Positions 1 to 6,232 of a stretch of DNA of 6,232 nucleotides are shown piece by piece. Location: assembly GCA_013336205.1 (NCBI GenBank), contig JAAXUD010000180.1, positions 1-6,232 of the forward strand, read 5' to 3'. Position numbers and translations under genes: made by a program. This DNA comes from Lentimicrobium sp. (lineage in GTDB: Bacteria; Bacteroidota; Bacteroidia; Bacteroidales; Lentimicrobiaceae). Every line of letters begins with the position of its first letter. Positions within the stretch are counted from its first letter, which is position 1. Under the pieces are notes generated by a model. It saw nothing but the letters and a program-made list of their open reading frames with translations. It had not been told where the DNA came from and ran no database searches.

Positions 1-481
1 TTTTGATCAGTACCGGCCTGCTCCGTTCATGCCGGTGCAATTCAATGGCCTGGGCTGTCATTTTCTTCATTAATTCAGCCAGCACTGCACGGCTGATTCT
101 TTCAGCAGAAGCATCAAGATCAAAAATATTCATGATAAATTCAGAACCGGCATAAACCATATCCCGGTCCTTTTCCGAAACAACCCTGACAGAATCAACA
201 GAAACAGAAGGGTTAGAAGCGGCATCACTTATTCTCCCGGAGATCGCGGCTGCCCGCTCCTCAGCAGTATAAGAAGAAATGCCCCCGACATAAAACAGAA
301 TGCGACCATCAATTTTTACAGGCGCTGTATTTTTCCGGGGTCCATTTACTTCAGAATCAATTTCATCGGCAGATTGACCGTAAACATAGCCAGGATGATG
401 TACAATGATCAGGAATGAAAATAATACCAATAATCTCACAAGGCTATTGTACTGCGACATAAGAGATTTTCTGTTTTCCAT
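1..481 (-). CDS. Exported protein, N-terminal part of a probable MscS-type mechanosensitive channel (partial)
   Basis: An open frame runs from ATG at 481-479 to the left edge with no stop, giving 160 residues of a longer protein. Residues 1-36 look like a signal peptide: a short basic start (MENRKS), a hydrophobic core LVRLLVLFSFLIIV, and a likely cleavage near VYG-Q. A second ATG at codon 8 (460-458) could also serve as the start, since neither has a clear Shine-Dalgarno site. The next part contains PVKIDGRILFYVGGISSYTAEERAAAISGRI (in two pieces: PVKIDGRILFYVGGI and SSYTAEERAAAISGRI, about residues 61-91), then a small beta-rich stretch, and ends in ELHRHERSRPVLIK. From memory, this DGR-LF-V / AEERA-AI-RI / RS pattern occurs in the periplasmic N-terminal region of large MscS-family proteins, ahead of membrane helices and the channel domain. 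The pore and beta domain are not in the window, so the channel assignment rests on this N-terminal resemblance alone. If right, it is an inner-membrane protein releasing solutes during osmotic downshift. It follows the efflux operon on the same strand after a 412-base gap, so it is probably a separate transcription unit. Confidence 0.68.
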   Translation of the reverse strand, partial: MENRKSLMSQYNSLVRLLVLFSFLIIVHHPGYVYGQSADEIDSEVNGPRKNTAPVKIDGRILFYVGGISSYTAEERAAAISGRISDAASNPSVSVDSVRVVSEKDRDMVYAGSEFIMNIFDLDASAERISRAVLAELMKKMTAQAIELHRHERSRPVLIK

Positions 482-534
482 ATTGCTACACTATTATTTT
501 CAGTTAAAGGCAACTATGACATTGGGTACAGACT

Positions 535-597
535 AAAAACTAAAAATTGACACTTTAAATCACCAAATCCAATGTATAGATTTACAAATTATACAAA
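535..597 (-). promoter_or_regulatory. Candidate Bacteroidota-type promoter elements upstream of the channel-like gene
   Basis: Two near-matches to the Bacteroidota sigma factor pattern (TTTG near -33, TAnnTTTG near -7) lie on the minus strand. The first is TTTG at 597-594 followed after 17 bases by TACATTGG at 576-569. The second is TTTG at 567-564 followed after 21 bases by TAGTTTTT at 542-535. Either would give a 5' leader of roughly 50-85 bases for the gene starting at 481. Neither -7 element is a full match, and in such AT-rich DNA matches of this quality arise by chance, so this is only a pointer to where the promoter may be. Confidence 0.2.
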
Positions 598-599
598 TT

Positions 600-737
600 T
601 TAGCGTCTTAGTGCCCTGGTTTCTGACCTTCTTTTAATTTTTCGAAGCTGGTTAATATTCTCTTGTTTAAAACTGATGACCGGAAAATCGCATTCACTCA
701 AACCACTTTCCAATTTTAAGTTTGTTTCCTGTTTCAT
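600..737 (-). CDS. Doubtful small ORF, 45 residues, no recognised family
   Basis: ATG at 737-735 opens a 45-codon frame ending with TAA at 602-600. The product begins MKQETNLKLESGLSECDF, contains FPVISFKQENINQLRKIKRR, and ends in a strongly basic tail RSETRALRR. It has no signal peptide or membrane segment, and one cysteine. Two stops (TAG at 746-744, TAA at 749-747) sit in frame just upstream, so it is not the tail of a larger frame. The start lies only three bases after the end of the 741-783 hairpin, which leaves no free Shine-Dalgarno region and would hide the ribosome site in any transcript reading through from upstream. I do not recognise the sequence. It may be a real small basic, perhaps nucleic-acid-binding, protein or a chance ORF; chance is somewhat more likely. 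Confidence 0.25.
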   Translation of the reverse strand: MKQETNLKLESGLSECDFPVISFKQENINQLRKIKRRSETRALRR

Positions 738-740
738 CAA

Positions 741-783
741 ATACTATTACGTCCCTCAATAAAATTAAGGGACGTAATAGTAT
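741..783 (-). terminator. Perfect 16-bp inverted repeat; likely transcript-end hairpin of the efflux operon
   Basis: The arms ATACTATTACGTCCCT (741-756) and AGGGACGTAATAGTAT (768-783) are perfect reverse complements around an 11-base loop. Inside the loop AAT (758-760) and ATT (764-766) could pair further after a C/A mismatch. The repeat lies 110 bases past the stop of the outer-membrane factor gene and is the only strong hairpin between it and the next gene, which fits a transcription end. No run of T follows on either strand (the minus strand continues TTGATGAAAC), so it is not a standard intrinsic terminator. It could instead stabilise the mRNA 3' end, be a protein-binding site, or be one copy of a dispersed palindromic repeat. 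Confidence 0.45.
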
Positions 784-893
784 CAATGGTTGCTGTCATT
801 GTTTTAAAGTTGTGACAGATGATGGTGTTTGTTAATTTATCAATCCATAATCAAATTGTAAATTCTTCGGGTAACCATCCGGAATAAAATCAA

Positions 894-2312
894 TTACCAA
901 CCTCCGCCCAGGGCTTTAAACAAATTTACAACAGCAATGTTTTGCTGGGTTTGTGCGGCAGATTCATTGAATTCGGCAGCGAACAGATTATCCTGCTGTA
1001 TGAGCAATTCCAGATAATTGGAGTAGCCGTCAAAGTAACGGGCTTCGGTAAGGATGTAAGCTTTTTTAGCAGCCTCAAGTCCCGATTTATAGGCCTCATA
1101 TTGCTGTTTGTTGAGGCGTAGCGATGCCAGTGAATTGTCAACTTCTGCAAAAGCATTCAGCACCGTTTTCTGATACTGATAGCTGTATTGATCAGCCTGA
1201 TAGCGCTGGGCTTCTACCCGTCTTTTGTTTTTCCCGAATTCAAAAACCGGTCCCAATATTCCTCCGCTTAATCCAAATGCCATGGAAGCGGGATCAACAA
1301 TGGTGGCCAGGTCGGAAGTGGCTGCCCCAAAAAAGCCTGTAAGACTGATGGAGGGGAAGCGCATGGCTGTTGCCACGCCAATTTCTTCAGTCTGTGAAAT
1401 CAGGGTTTGTTCCGCTGCAATAATATCGGGCCGGCGCCTCAACAAATCAGAGGGAATACCTGCAGGGATTTCAGGAGGCAGCTGCTGATCATAAATACTC
1501 TGCCCCCGCTCAATGGCCCCTGGTGTAAGTCCTGTCAGCACCCGCAAAGCATTCTGGATAGTGATAACATCGCGTTCTGCATTCGGAACAGCGGCCATTG
1601 CAGTTGCCAGTTGCTGCTGCGCCTGCAGTTGATCCAATTCTGACACATACCCCTGGTTAAATCTTTCGGAAATTGTTTTTAAAGATTCCGTTCGTGATAT
1701 TACGGTTCTTTTTGCAATGTCCAGTCGGTTATCGGCATCACGGAGCGAGAAGTAAAGGCTGGCCGTTTCGGCAATCAGGCTTACCCGGACCGCCTGAGCA
1801 TTATTCTCAGTGGCCAGAAACTGCGCCCGGGCCGAACGTTTCTGATGGCGAAGTTTACCGAACAAATCAAGCTCCCAGCTCATGGTAGCATAACCTCCGT
1901 ATGACTGTCCGTCAATGCCTGCACCCATTTTCTGCGCATTTTCCCCAATATCGCCAATGCCTGCATTCAGACTGTAACCGAACGACGGATACAAAACAGC
2001 TTTGGAAATGCCATACGTTGCCCGGGCTTCTTCAACCCTTGCAATGGCTGTAAGCAGATCAAGATTACTGCTTAAAACGGTTTTGATAAGATTTGTAAGT
2101 GCCGGATCCTTATACACTTCAGTCCACCCGATCAGCGAAATTGAATCTTTGATGGCTGCAGAATCCAGCACAACAGTTGCAACCACCACAGTTGAGTCAC
2201 CCCCGGCATAACCAGTATTTACCATCATGGCAGGACGATCATACTTTGGCCCGACCAGGCAGGAAGTAAACACAAGGGCAGAAAGACCAGAAATCAATAA
2301 TAATTTTTTCAT
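894..2312 (-). CDS. Outer-membrane factor lipoprotein of RND efflux system (NodT/OprM family)
   Basis: The product is the outer-membrane channel through which the pump expels its substrates. It would form a trimeric TolC-like barrel and periplasmic tunnel. From the start chosen here it has 472 residues, normal for the family. Residues 1-18 form a lipoprotein signal (MKKLLLISGLSALVFTSC) with Cys18 as the lipidation site; Phe at -3 of the lipobox is slightly atypical. The mature end LVGPKYDRP is the family's usual C-x-x-GP-Y-x-x-P start. Two tandem outer-membrane efflux protein repeats follow, about residues 65-260 and 285-468. Family signatures are SWELDLFGKLR (145-155), GIPSDLLRRRPDI (285-297) and the C-terminal LFKALGGGW. 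ATG at 2312-2310 is preferred over an in-frame ATG at 2351 that would add 13 polar residues in front of the signal peptide: it has AGGAGG nine bases upstream and places the signal peptide at the N-terminus. It starts one base after the pump stop codon and is the last gene of the operon. The substrate is unknown. Confidence 0.95.
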   Translation of the reverse strand: MKKLLLISGLSALVFTSCLVGPKYDRPAMMVNTGYAGGDSTVVVATVVLDSAAIKDSISLIGWTEVYKDPALTNLIKTVLSSNLDLLTAIARVEEARATYGISKAVLYPSFGYSLNAGIGDIGENAQKMGAGIDGQSYGGYATMSWELDLFGKLRHQKRSARAQFLATENNAQAVRVSLIAETASLYFSLRDADNRLDIAKRTVISRTESLKTISERFNQGYVSELDQLQAQQQLATAMAAVPNAERDVITIQNALRVLTGLTPGAIERGQSIYDQQLPPEIPAGIPSDLLRRRPDIIAAEQTLISQTEEIGVATAMRFPSISLTGFFGAATSDLATIVDPASMAFGLSGGILGPVFEFGKNKRRVEAQRYQADQYSYQYQKTVLNAFAEVDNSLASLRLNKQQYEAYKSGLEAAKKAYILTEARYFDGYSNYLELLIQQDNLFAAEFNESAAQTQQNIAVVNLFKALGGGW

Positions 2313-2313
2313 C

Positions 2314-5300
2314 TTACTTGTCCTCCTCTGTTTTAATAACTTCCGGTTCAACCTTTTTCTTTTTTCCCATATTTTCGATCATAACAAATAATGCCGGAAT
2401 TGATAGTACACCAAGTATGGTAGCAATCAACATCCCGCTAAATACAGCCATTCCCATTACAATCCGGGCCTGAGAACCGGCTCCTGTTGCGGTAAGAAGC
2501 GGAGTTACTCCCAGAATAAAAGCAAAGGCTGTCATCAGGATAGGCCTGAAGCGTAATTTAGCTGATGTCATAGCTGCATCAAGAAGCGGAACGCCTTTTT
2601 CGTGTTCAGCTTTGGCAAATTCCACAATCAGAATGGCATTTTTAGCCGCCAAACCAATAAGCATCACCAATCCGATTTGAGCGAACACGTTATTCACGTA
2701 GGCATCATTCCCAAACCTGGCCAGGAATAATCCCAGAAAAGCACCAAAAAGGGCAAAAGGAGTACCCAGGAGGACGCTGAAAGGCAGTTTCCAGCTTTCG
2801 TATTGTGCAGCAAGAATCAGGAATACAAATACCAGGGCCATTATAAACACGGTTCCACCTCCGGGAGAGTGTTTTTCCTGATAGGAAAGATTTATATAGT
2901 CATAACTCATGGTAGATGGAAGGACTTCTTTGGCAACTTCTTCCAGGGCTGTTAACGCCTGTGCACTGCTATAACCATCGGCCGGCTCACCACCGACCTC
3001 TGCAGCACGGAAAAGGTTTAAACGGTTGGTGAAATCCGGGCCGGTTACTTTGGTCACGGTAACCAGGGTTGAGAGTGGTACCATCTGGCCCTTGCTGTTT
3101 TTAACAGACATTTGTTGCAGTGCTTCTGGATTTAAGCGATCCTGCCCCTCAGCCTGGAGAAAAACTTTATACTGCCGCCCAAAGCGGTTGAAATCGTTCA
3201 CATAGCTGGCCCCCAGAAATGCTCCGAGCGCCTCTGTAACTGAAGTAACAGATACGCCCAGTTTCATGGCTTTTTCGTTGTCGATCTCAAGTTTAAACTG
3301 GGGTGAACCTGCATTAAAGTTAGAGTAAACTCTTTTAATTTCAGGCCGTTTCTGGGCAGCGGCAATAAAAGCCCTGGTTTGTTGTTCCAGGTATTGTGGT
3401 GTATTGCCTCCCCTGTCCTGCAACATCATACTAAAACCAGCCGCTGCACCCAGACCCTGGATAGCCGGTGGACCGAAAGCCATTACTGTTGCATTGGTAA
3501 TTGTAGCCCCGAAAACTCTATTTAGTTTATCTGCAATTTGTTTAGCGGTCATGGATCTATCTTCCCAGGGTTTCAGGGACACGAAAACAAACCCGTTGGA
3601 AGGCAAATTTGAACCGGTAAGTAAACTGAAGCCGTTTACAGTGGTATAGGACAGAATGGCTTCCTCTTTTGCCAGAATGGCCTCCACTTTGCGGGCAACC
3701 TCGTCGGTTCGTTGCAATGAAGATGCAGGAGGAGAACTGATGTTGACCAGTATATAACCCATATCTTCTTCGGGAACAAAGCCGGTAGGCACTTTTAACC
3801 CCAAAAATCCTGCAACTATGATTGTTATTCCCAACAAAGCCACTACACGAATAGATTTGCGTGCAAAGAAACCGGCACCGCTCAGATATTTGGTGGTTAC
3901 ACTCCCGAAAACTTTATTAAACCATCGGTAAAACTTTGGCATAAAACCCTTTTGCTGATCAAGGGGCCTGGTTGGCTTCAACAACATGGCACATAAAGCA
4001 GGGCTGAGCGACAAAGCGCTGAATGCCGAAAAAGCTACTGAAACCGCGATGGTAAGTGCAAACTGCTGATAAAACCTGCCGGTAATACCGGGAGTCATGG
4101 CTACAGGAACAAATACAGCAATTAAAATCAGGGCAATGGCCATTACTGGTCCCGAAACTTCCTTCATGGCCTGTATGGTTGCTTCTCGCGGAGATTTGCC
4201 TTGTTCAATGTGGTGCATCACAGCCTCCACCACCACAATGGCATCGTCGACCACAATCCCGATGGCAAGCACCAGCCCCAGTAACGAAAGGGTATTAATC
4301 GAAAATCCCAGCAATGGAAATACGGCGATGGCACCCATGAGCGAAACCGGCACGGTGATTAACGGAATAAGGGTTGCCCTCCAGTTTTGAAGGAAAATAA
4401 AAACTACGAGAATTACCAGTAAAATTGCTTCAAACAGGGTATGAACAATATCTGTGATCCCGGCTGTAATGGCCAGTGTTGTATCTAATGACTCCTGGTA
4501 TTCAATGTCTTTTGGAAAATTCCGCGAAAGTTCTTCCATTGTTGCCTTTGCATTGGCGGCAACTTCCAGTGCATTGCTGCCCGGCATCTGATAGATGGCT
4601 AAGGCGGCGCCTGGCTTGCCGTTTCTACGGGCTGTTGTGCTGTAGTTTTCAGTCCCCAGTTCAATACGGGCAATATCACCAAGCAATACCTGCGCCCCAT
4701 CCTCTTTGCTGCGCACAATAATCTTAGAAAATTGTTCCTCGGTTACCAGGCGATCCTGCAAGGTAGCGCTGTAGGTAAATTCAGTTCCGACAGGGGCCGG
4801 CTCCGCACCGAATTTACCACCCGGGCTGATCATATTCTGAGCGTTCAGGGCATTTTTTACATCTGCCACAGTAATGCCGAGCTTACTCATTTGACTGGCC
4901 TTCAGCCATATCCGCATTGAATAAGCACTTCCAAAAAGAGAAACCTCCCCTACGCCCTTAATTCTGGCAAGGGGGTCCAGTATGTTAATGTTTGCGTAAT
5001 TGTTCAGGAAGTTCGCATCATAGGCTGGATTATTAGAAGTAATTGTAAAAAGCAGCATGGGAAAAGACAGGGATTTTTTGATTGATACCCCTGTTTGCTT
5101 CACACTTTGAGGCAGAAAGGGTTCTGCCTGCTTTTCCTTGTTCTGAGTCAGCATATTGGCATTGTCAAGGTCGGTGCCAACATCAAAGGTCACTTCAATA
5201 GAACAGGCTCCATCGGATGTATTGATTGATTTCATGTACAACATATTCTCCACCCCGTTCACCTTCTGCTCTATCGGTGTGGCAATTGCCTGTTCAACAT

Positions 5301-5466
5301 TCAACGCATTTGCGCCTGTGAAACTGGTCGTGATTTTAACCATTGGTGGAACAATATCAGGATACTGGGCAACTGGTGTCTTTTGCAATGCAAGGTAACC
5401 CAGTATCACAATAATGATACTGATTACCATGGCGACTATTGGTCTGCGAACGAAAAATTCTCCCAT
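2314..5466 (-). CDS. RND efflux pump, inner-membrane proton antiporter (HAE-1 / AcrB family)
   Basis: The 1050-residue product is the motor and substrate-selecting part of the tripartite pump. It exchanges protons for amphiphilic compounds taken from the periplasm or membrane. The length matches AcrB-type pumps. TM1 is at about 9-29, TM2-6 at 338-498, TM7 at 540-559 and TM8-12 at 872-1030, with two large periplasmic loops between TM1/TM2 and TM7/TM8. The proton relay is complete: Asp407 and Asp408 in GIVVDDAIVVVEAV, Lys942 in LAAKNAILIVEFAK, Arg972 and Thr979 in RFRPILMTAFAF. Other family landmarks are GVGEVSLFGSAYSMRIWL (171-188, with Phe178), GPPAIQGLGAAAGF (665-678) and GASYVNDFNRFGRQYKVF (752-769). 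The paired Asp and periplasmic landmarks mark a drug-type HAE-1 pump rather than a heavy-metal pump. The switch loop (about 611-628) differs from AcrB. The C-terminal tail is charged (GKKKKVEPEVIKTEEDK). The start MGEFFVRRPI is typical and follows the adaptor stop after 18 bases, without a clear Shine-Dalgarno site. The actual substrate (drug, bile salt, dye, lipid) cannot be told. Confidence 0.97.
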   Translation of the reverse strand: MGEFFVRRPIVAMVISIIIVILGYLALQKTPVAQYPDIVPPMVKITTSFTGANALNVEQAIATPIEQKVNGVENMLYMKSINTSDGACSIEVTFDVGTDLDNANMLTQNKEKQAEPFLPQSVKQTGVSIKKSLSFPMLLFTITSNNPAYDANFLNNYANINILDPLARIKGVGEVSLFGSAYSMRIWLKASQMSKLGITVADVKNALNAQNMISPGGKFGAEPAPVGTEFTYSATLQDRLVTEEQFSKIIVRSKEDGAQVLLGDIARIELGTENYSTTARRNGKPGAALAIYQMPGSNALEVAANAKATMEELSRNFPKDIEYQESLDTTLAITAGITDIVHTLFEAILLVILVVFIFLQNWRATLIPLITVPVSLMGAIAVFPLLGFSINTLSLLGLVLAIGIVVDDAIVVVEAVMHHIEQGKSPREATIQAMKEVSGPVMAIALILIAVFVPVAMTPGITGRFYQQFALTIAVSVAFSAFSALSLSPALCAMLLKPTRPLDQQKGFMPKFYRWFNKVFGSVTTKYLSGAGFFARKSIRVVALLGITIIVAGFLGLKVPTGFVPEEDMGYILVNISSPPASSLQRTDEVARKVEAILAKEEAILSYTTVNGFSLLTGSNLPSNGFVFVSLKPWEDRSMTAKQIADKLNRVFGATITNATVMAFGPPAIQGLGAAAGFSMMLQDRGGNTPQYLEQQTRAFIAAAQKRPEIKRVYSNFNAGSPQFKLEIDNEKAMKLGVSVTSVTEALGAFLGASYVNDFNRFGRQYKVFLQAEGQDRLNPEALQQMSVKNSKGQMVPLSTLVTVTKVTGPDFTNRLNLFRAAEVGGEPADGYSSAQALTALEEVAKEVLPSTMSYDYINLSYQEKHSPGGGTVFIMALVFVFLILAAQYESWKLPFSVLLGTPFALFGAFLGLFLARFGNDAYVNNVFAQIGLVMLIGLAAKNAILIVEFAKAEHEKGVPLLDAAMTSAKLRFRPILMTAFAFILGVTPLLTATGAGSQARIVMGMAVFSGMLIATILGVLSIPALFVMIENMGKKKKVEPEVIKTEEDK
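2322..2327 (-). promoter_or_regulatory. Strong Shine-Dalgarno site that sets the outer-membrane factor start
   Basis: AGGAGG on the minus strand lies within the Glu-Glu-Asp codons at the end of the pump gene, nine bases before ATG 2312-2310. The pump stop TAA (2316-2314) is followed by a single G and then this ATG. A ribosome finishing the pump would therefore end on the next start, suggesting translational coupling. It is the only clear Shine-Dalgarno site seen in the operon part of the window. Confidence 0.75.
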
Positions 5467-5484
5467 AATACTTGCTGTCTTAAA

Positions 5485-6232
5485 TTATTTAGAAGTTGCT
5501 GCTTTATCGCCTGGCATGCCGGGCTGCCATTCTGCTGGCTTAGGCTTAATGACCGTGCCATTTCTCAATAGCTGCGTACCGCCGAAAGCGATTTTGTCGC
5601 CTGCAGCCAATCCATCCTCAACAACGTAAGCATCTTTGTAAGTTGGCCCTGTGGTTATTATTTTCATCTGCACTTTGCTGCTGTCGCCCAGCACATAAAC
5701 CATGCTTATTCCCTGCATTTCGATAACAGCGCGCTGCGGCACAAGCAATGCCTCTTTCCTGACATCAGTTACCAGCAACACTTTTACGTATTGACCGGGC
5801 CGGAGCAATTTATCAGGATTCGGGAATGCCGCCTCTAAGGTCATAGCGCCTGTTGTCGGATCAATCTGCCGGTCAGCAAAACTCAGTTTCCCGGTTTCCG
5901 GATACATTGAACCATCTGATAATTTTAAGGAAATAGATTGACCAGCTCCTTTGAGTCCTGAGTCTTCCTTGTTTATTTCCCTGATAATGCGCAAATACTC
6001 CTGTTCACTTATAGTAAACTGAACCCTTATATCGCCCAGATCAGAAATGGTATTTATAACTGACGTAGGTCCGGGCTGAACATAGTCGCCAACCCTGACT
6101 TTTGATATCCCGATCAAACCAGAAATTGGGGCTGTAATCCTGCAATAACCCAGTTTGATTTTTGCATTGTCAAGTGAAGCTTCAGCGGCTTGCACTTTTG
6201 CTTTTGATGCGTCGTATGTCGCTTTTGCCGCC
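5485..6232 (-). CDS. Periplasmic adaptor (membrane fusion protein) of RND efflux system, partial
   Basis: The adaptor joins the inner-membrane pump to the outer-membrane channel in the periplasm. The frame runs from the right edge to TAA at 5487-5485, giving 248 C-terminal residues. Since AcrA/MexA-type adaptors have about 370-400, some 120-150 N-terminal residues, including the signal or lipoprotein sequence, first lipoyl half and first hairpin helix, are outside. A GTG at 6195 is an internal valine, not the start: the coding frame continues upstream as AAKATYDASKAK. Numbering from the visible end, residues 1-27 are the second helix of the alpha-hairpin. Next come the second lipoyl half (YCRITAPISGLIG, 29-41; VRVGDYVQPG, 45-54) and the beta-barrel with the signature DRQIDPTTGAMTLEAAF then PNPDKLLRPGQYVKV (120-151). 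A membrane-proximal domain follows (about 160-230, LLVPQRAVIEMQG onward). The C-terminus PGMPGDKAATSK is probably flexible. It is the first of the three genes visible, so the operon promoter lies further right, outside the window. Confidence 0.95.
   Translation of the reverse strand, partial: AAKATYDASKAKVQAAEASLDNAKIKLGYCRITAPISGLIGISKVRVGDYVQPGPTSVINTISDLGDIRVQFTISEQEYLRIIREINKEDSGLKGAGQSISLKLSDGSMYPETGKLSFADRQIDPTTGAMTLEAAFPNPDKLLRPGQYVKVLLVTDVRKEALLVPQRAVIEMQGISMVYVLGDSSKVQMKIITTGPTYKDAYVVEDGLAAGDKIAFGGTQLLRNGTVIKPKPAEWQPGMPGDKAATSK

Larger units (their letters stand above)
482..893. other. Intergenic region between efflux operon and channel-like gene
   Basis: This 412-base AT-rich stretch has no long ORF on either strand. 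It holds the perfect inverted repeat at 741-783, a marginal 45-codon ORF at 600-737 and weak promoter-like elements at 535-597. It also has a 6-base inverted repeat (CTGTCA at 793-798, TGACAG at 813-818, 14-base loop). I see no tRNA, rRNA, insertion-sequence end or CRISPR-like repeat in it. Confidence 0.8.

Noticed and set aside
793..818. Inverted repeat CTGTCA / TGACAG with 14-base loop, as an operator or second terminator
   Set aside because: The arms are only 6 bases with a long loop and no T-run; this is expected by chance in AT-rich spacer.
850..885. Possible hairpin around TTCCGGATGGTTACCCGAA just past the outer-membrane factor stop
   Set aside because: The pairing is only TTC/GAA and GG/CC with a C-C mismatch, too weak for a terminator, and no T-run follows.
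926..1156. Minus-strand 76-codon ORF inside the outer-membrane factor gene
   Set aside because: It lies in another frame of a clearly coding gene and has low-complexity, non-family protein sequence; it is a shadow ORF.
1124..5629. Several plus-strand ORFs of 62-97 codons opposite the efflux genes
   Set aside because: All lie antisense to well-conserved coding sequence, lack recognisable domains or ribosome sites, and reflect the codon pattern of the real genes.
6193..6195. GTG as the start of the adaptor gene
   Set aside because: The frame stays open to the window edge with alpha-hairpin-like sequence (AAKATYDASKAK) upstream, and the N-terminal lipoyl half would be missing; the gene is cut by the window, not short.
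894..6232. The efflux operon as a new biological system
   Set aside because: Adaptor, HAE-1 pump and NodT-type channel in this order are a standard tripartite RND arrangement with all key residues present; nothing in the gene content departs from it.

Overview
The window looks like chromosomal DNA from a member of the Bacteroidota. The evidence is moderate-to-low GC, an outer-membrane efflux lipoprotein and RND pump with Bacteroidota-style sequence, AT-rich gaps with poor Shine-Dalgarno sites, and near-matches to the TTTG / TAnnTTTG promoter type. The order or genus cannot be fixed from this sequence. All real genes are read from the minus strand.

From the right edge leftwards in the direction of transcription, the window holds a tripartite multidrug-type efflux operon. 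It begins with a periplasmic membrane-fusion (adaptor) protein whose N-terminal part lies beyond base 6232. Next is a complete 1050-residue HAE-1 family RND pump (2314-5466), and then a 472-residue NodT/OprM-type outer-membrane factor lipoprotein (894-2312). The adaptor and pump genes are 18 bases apart. The pump stop and outer-membrane factor start are separated by one base, with a good Shine-Dalgarno sequence inside the last pump codons, so the two are probably translationally coupled. Together the three products would form a proton-driven channel from the inner membrane and periplasm to the outside. The promoter and any regulator of the operon lie outside the window.

Bases 482-893 are a non-coding or nearly non-coding gap. 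It contains a perfect 16-bp inverted repeat (741-783), which is the best candidate for the operon's transcript end although it lacks a U-tract, and a doubtful 45-codon ORF (600-737). Near-match promoter elements lie upstream of the next gene.

Bases 1-481 encode the first 160 residues of a second, probably independent gene: an exported protein that resembles the N-terminal periplasmic region of large MscS-type mechanosensitive channels. Its pore domain, if present, is beyond the left edge.

I found no mobile element, CRISPR array, RNA gene or clearly new system. The most unusual items are the long perfect hairpin and the small ORF that begins immediately after it.
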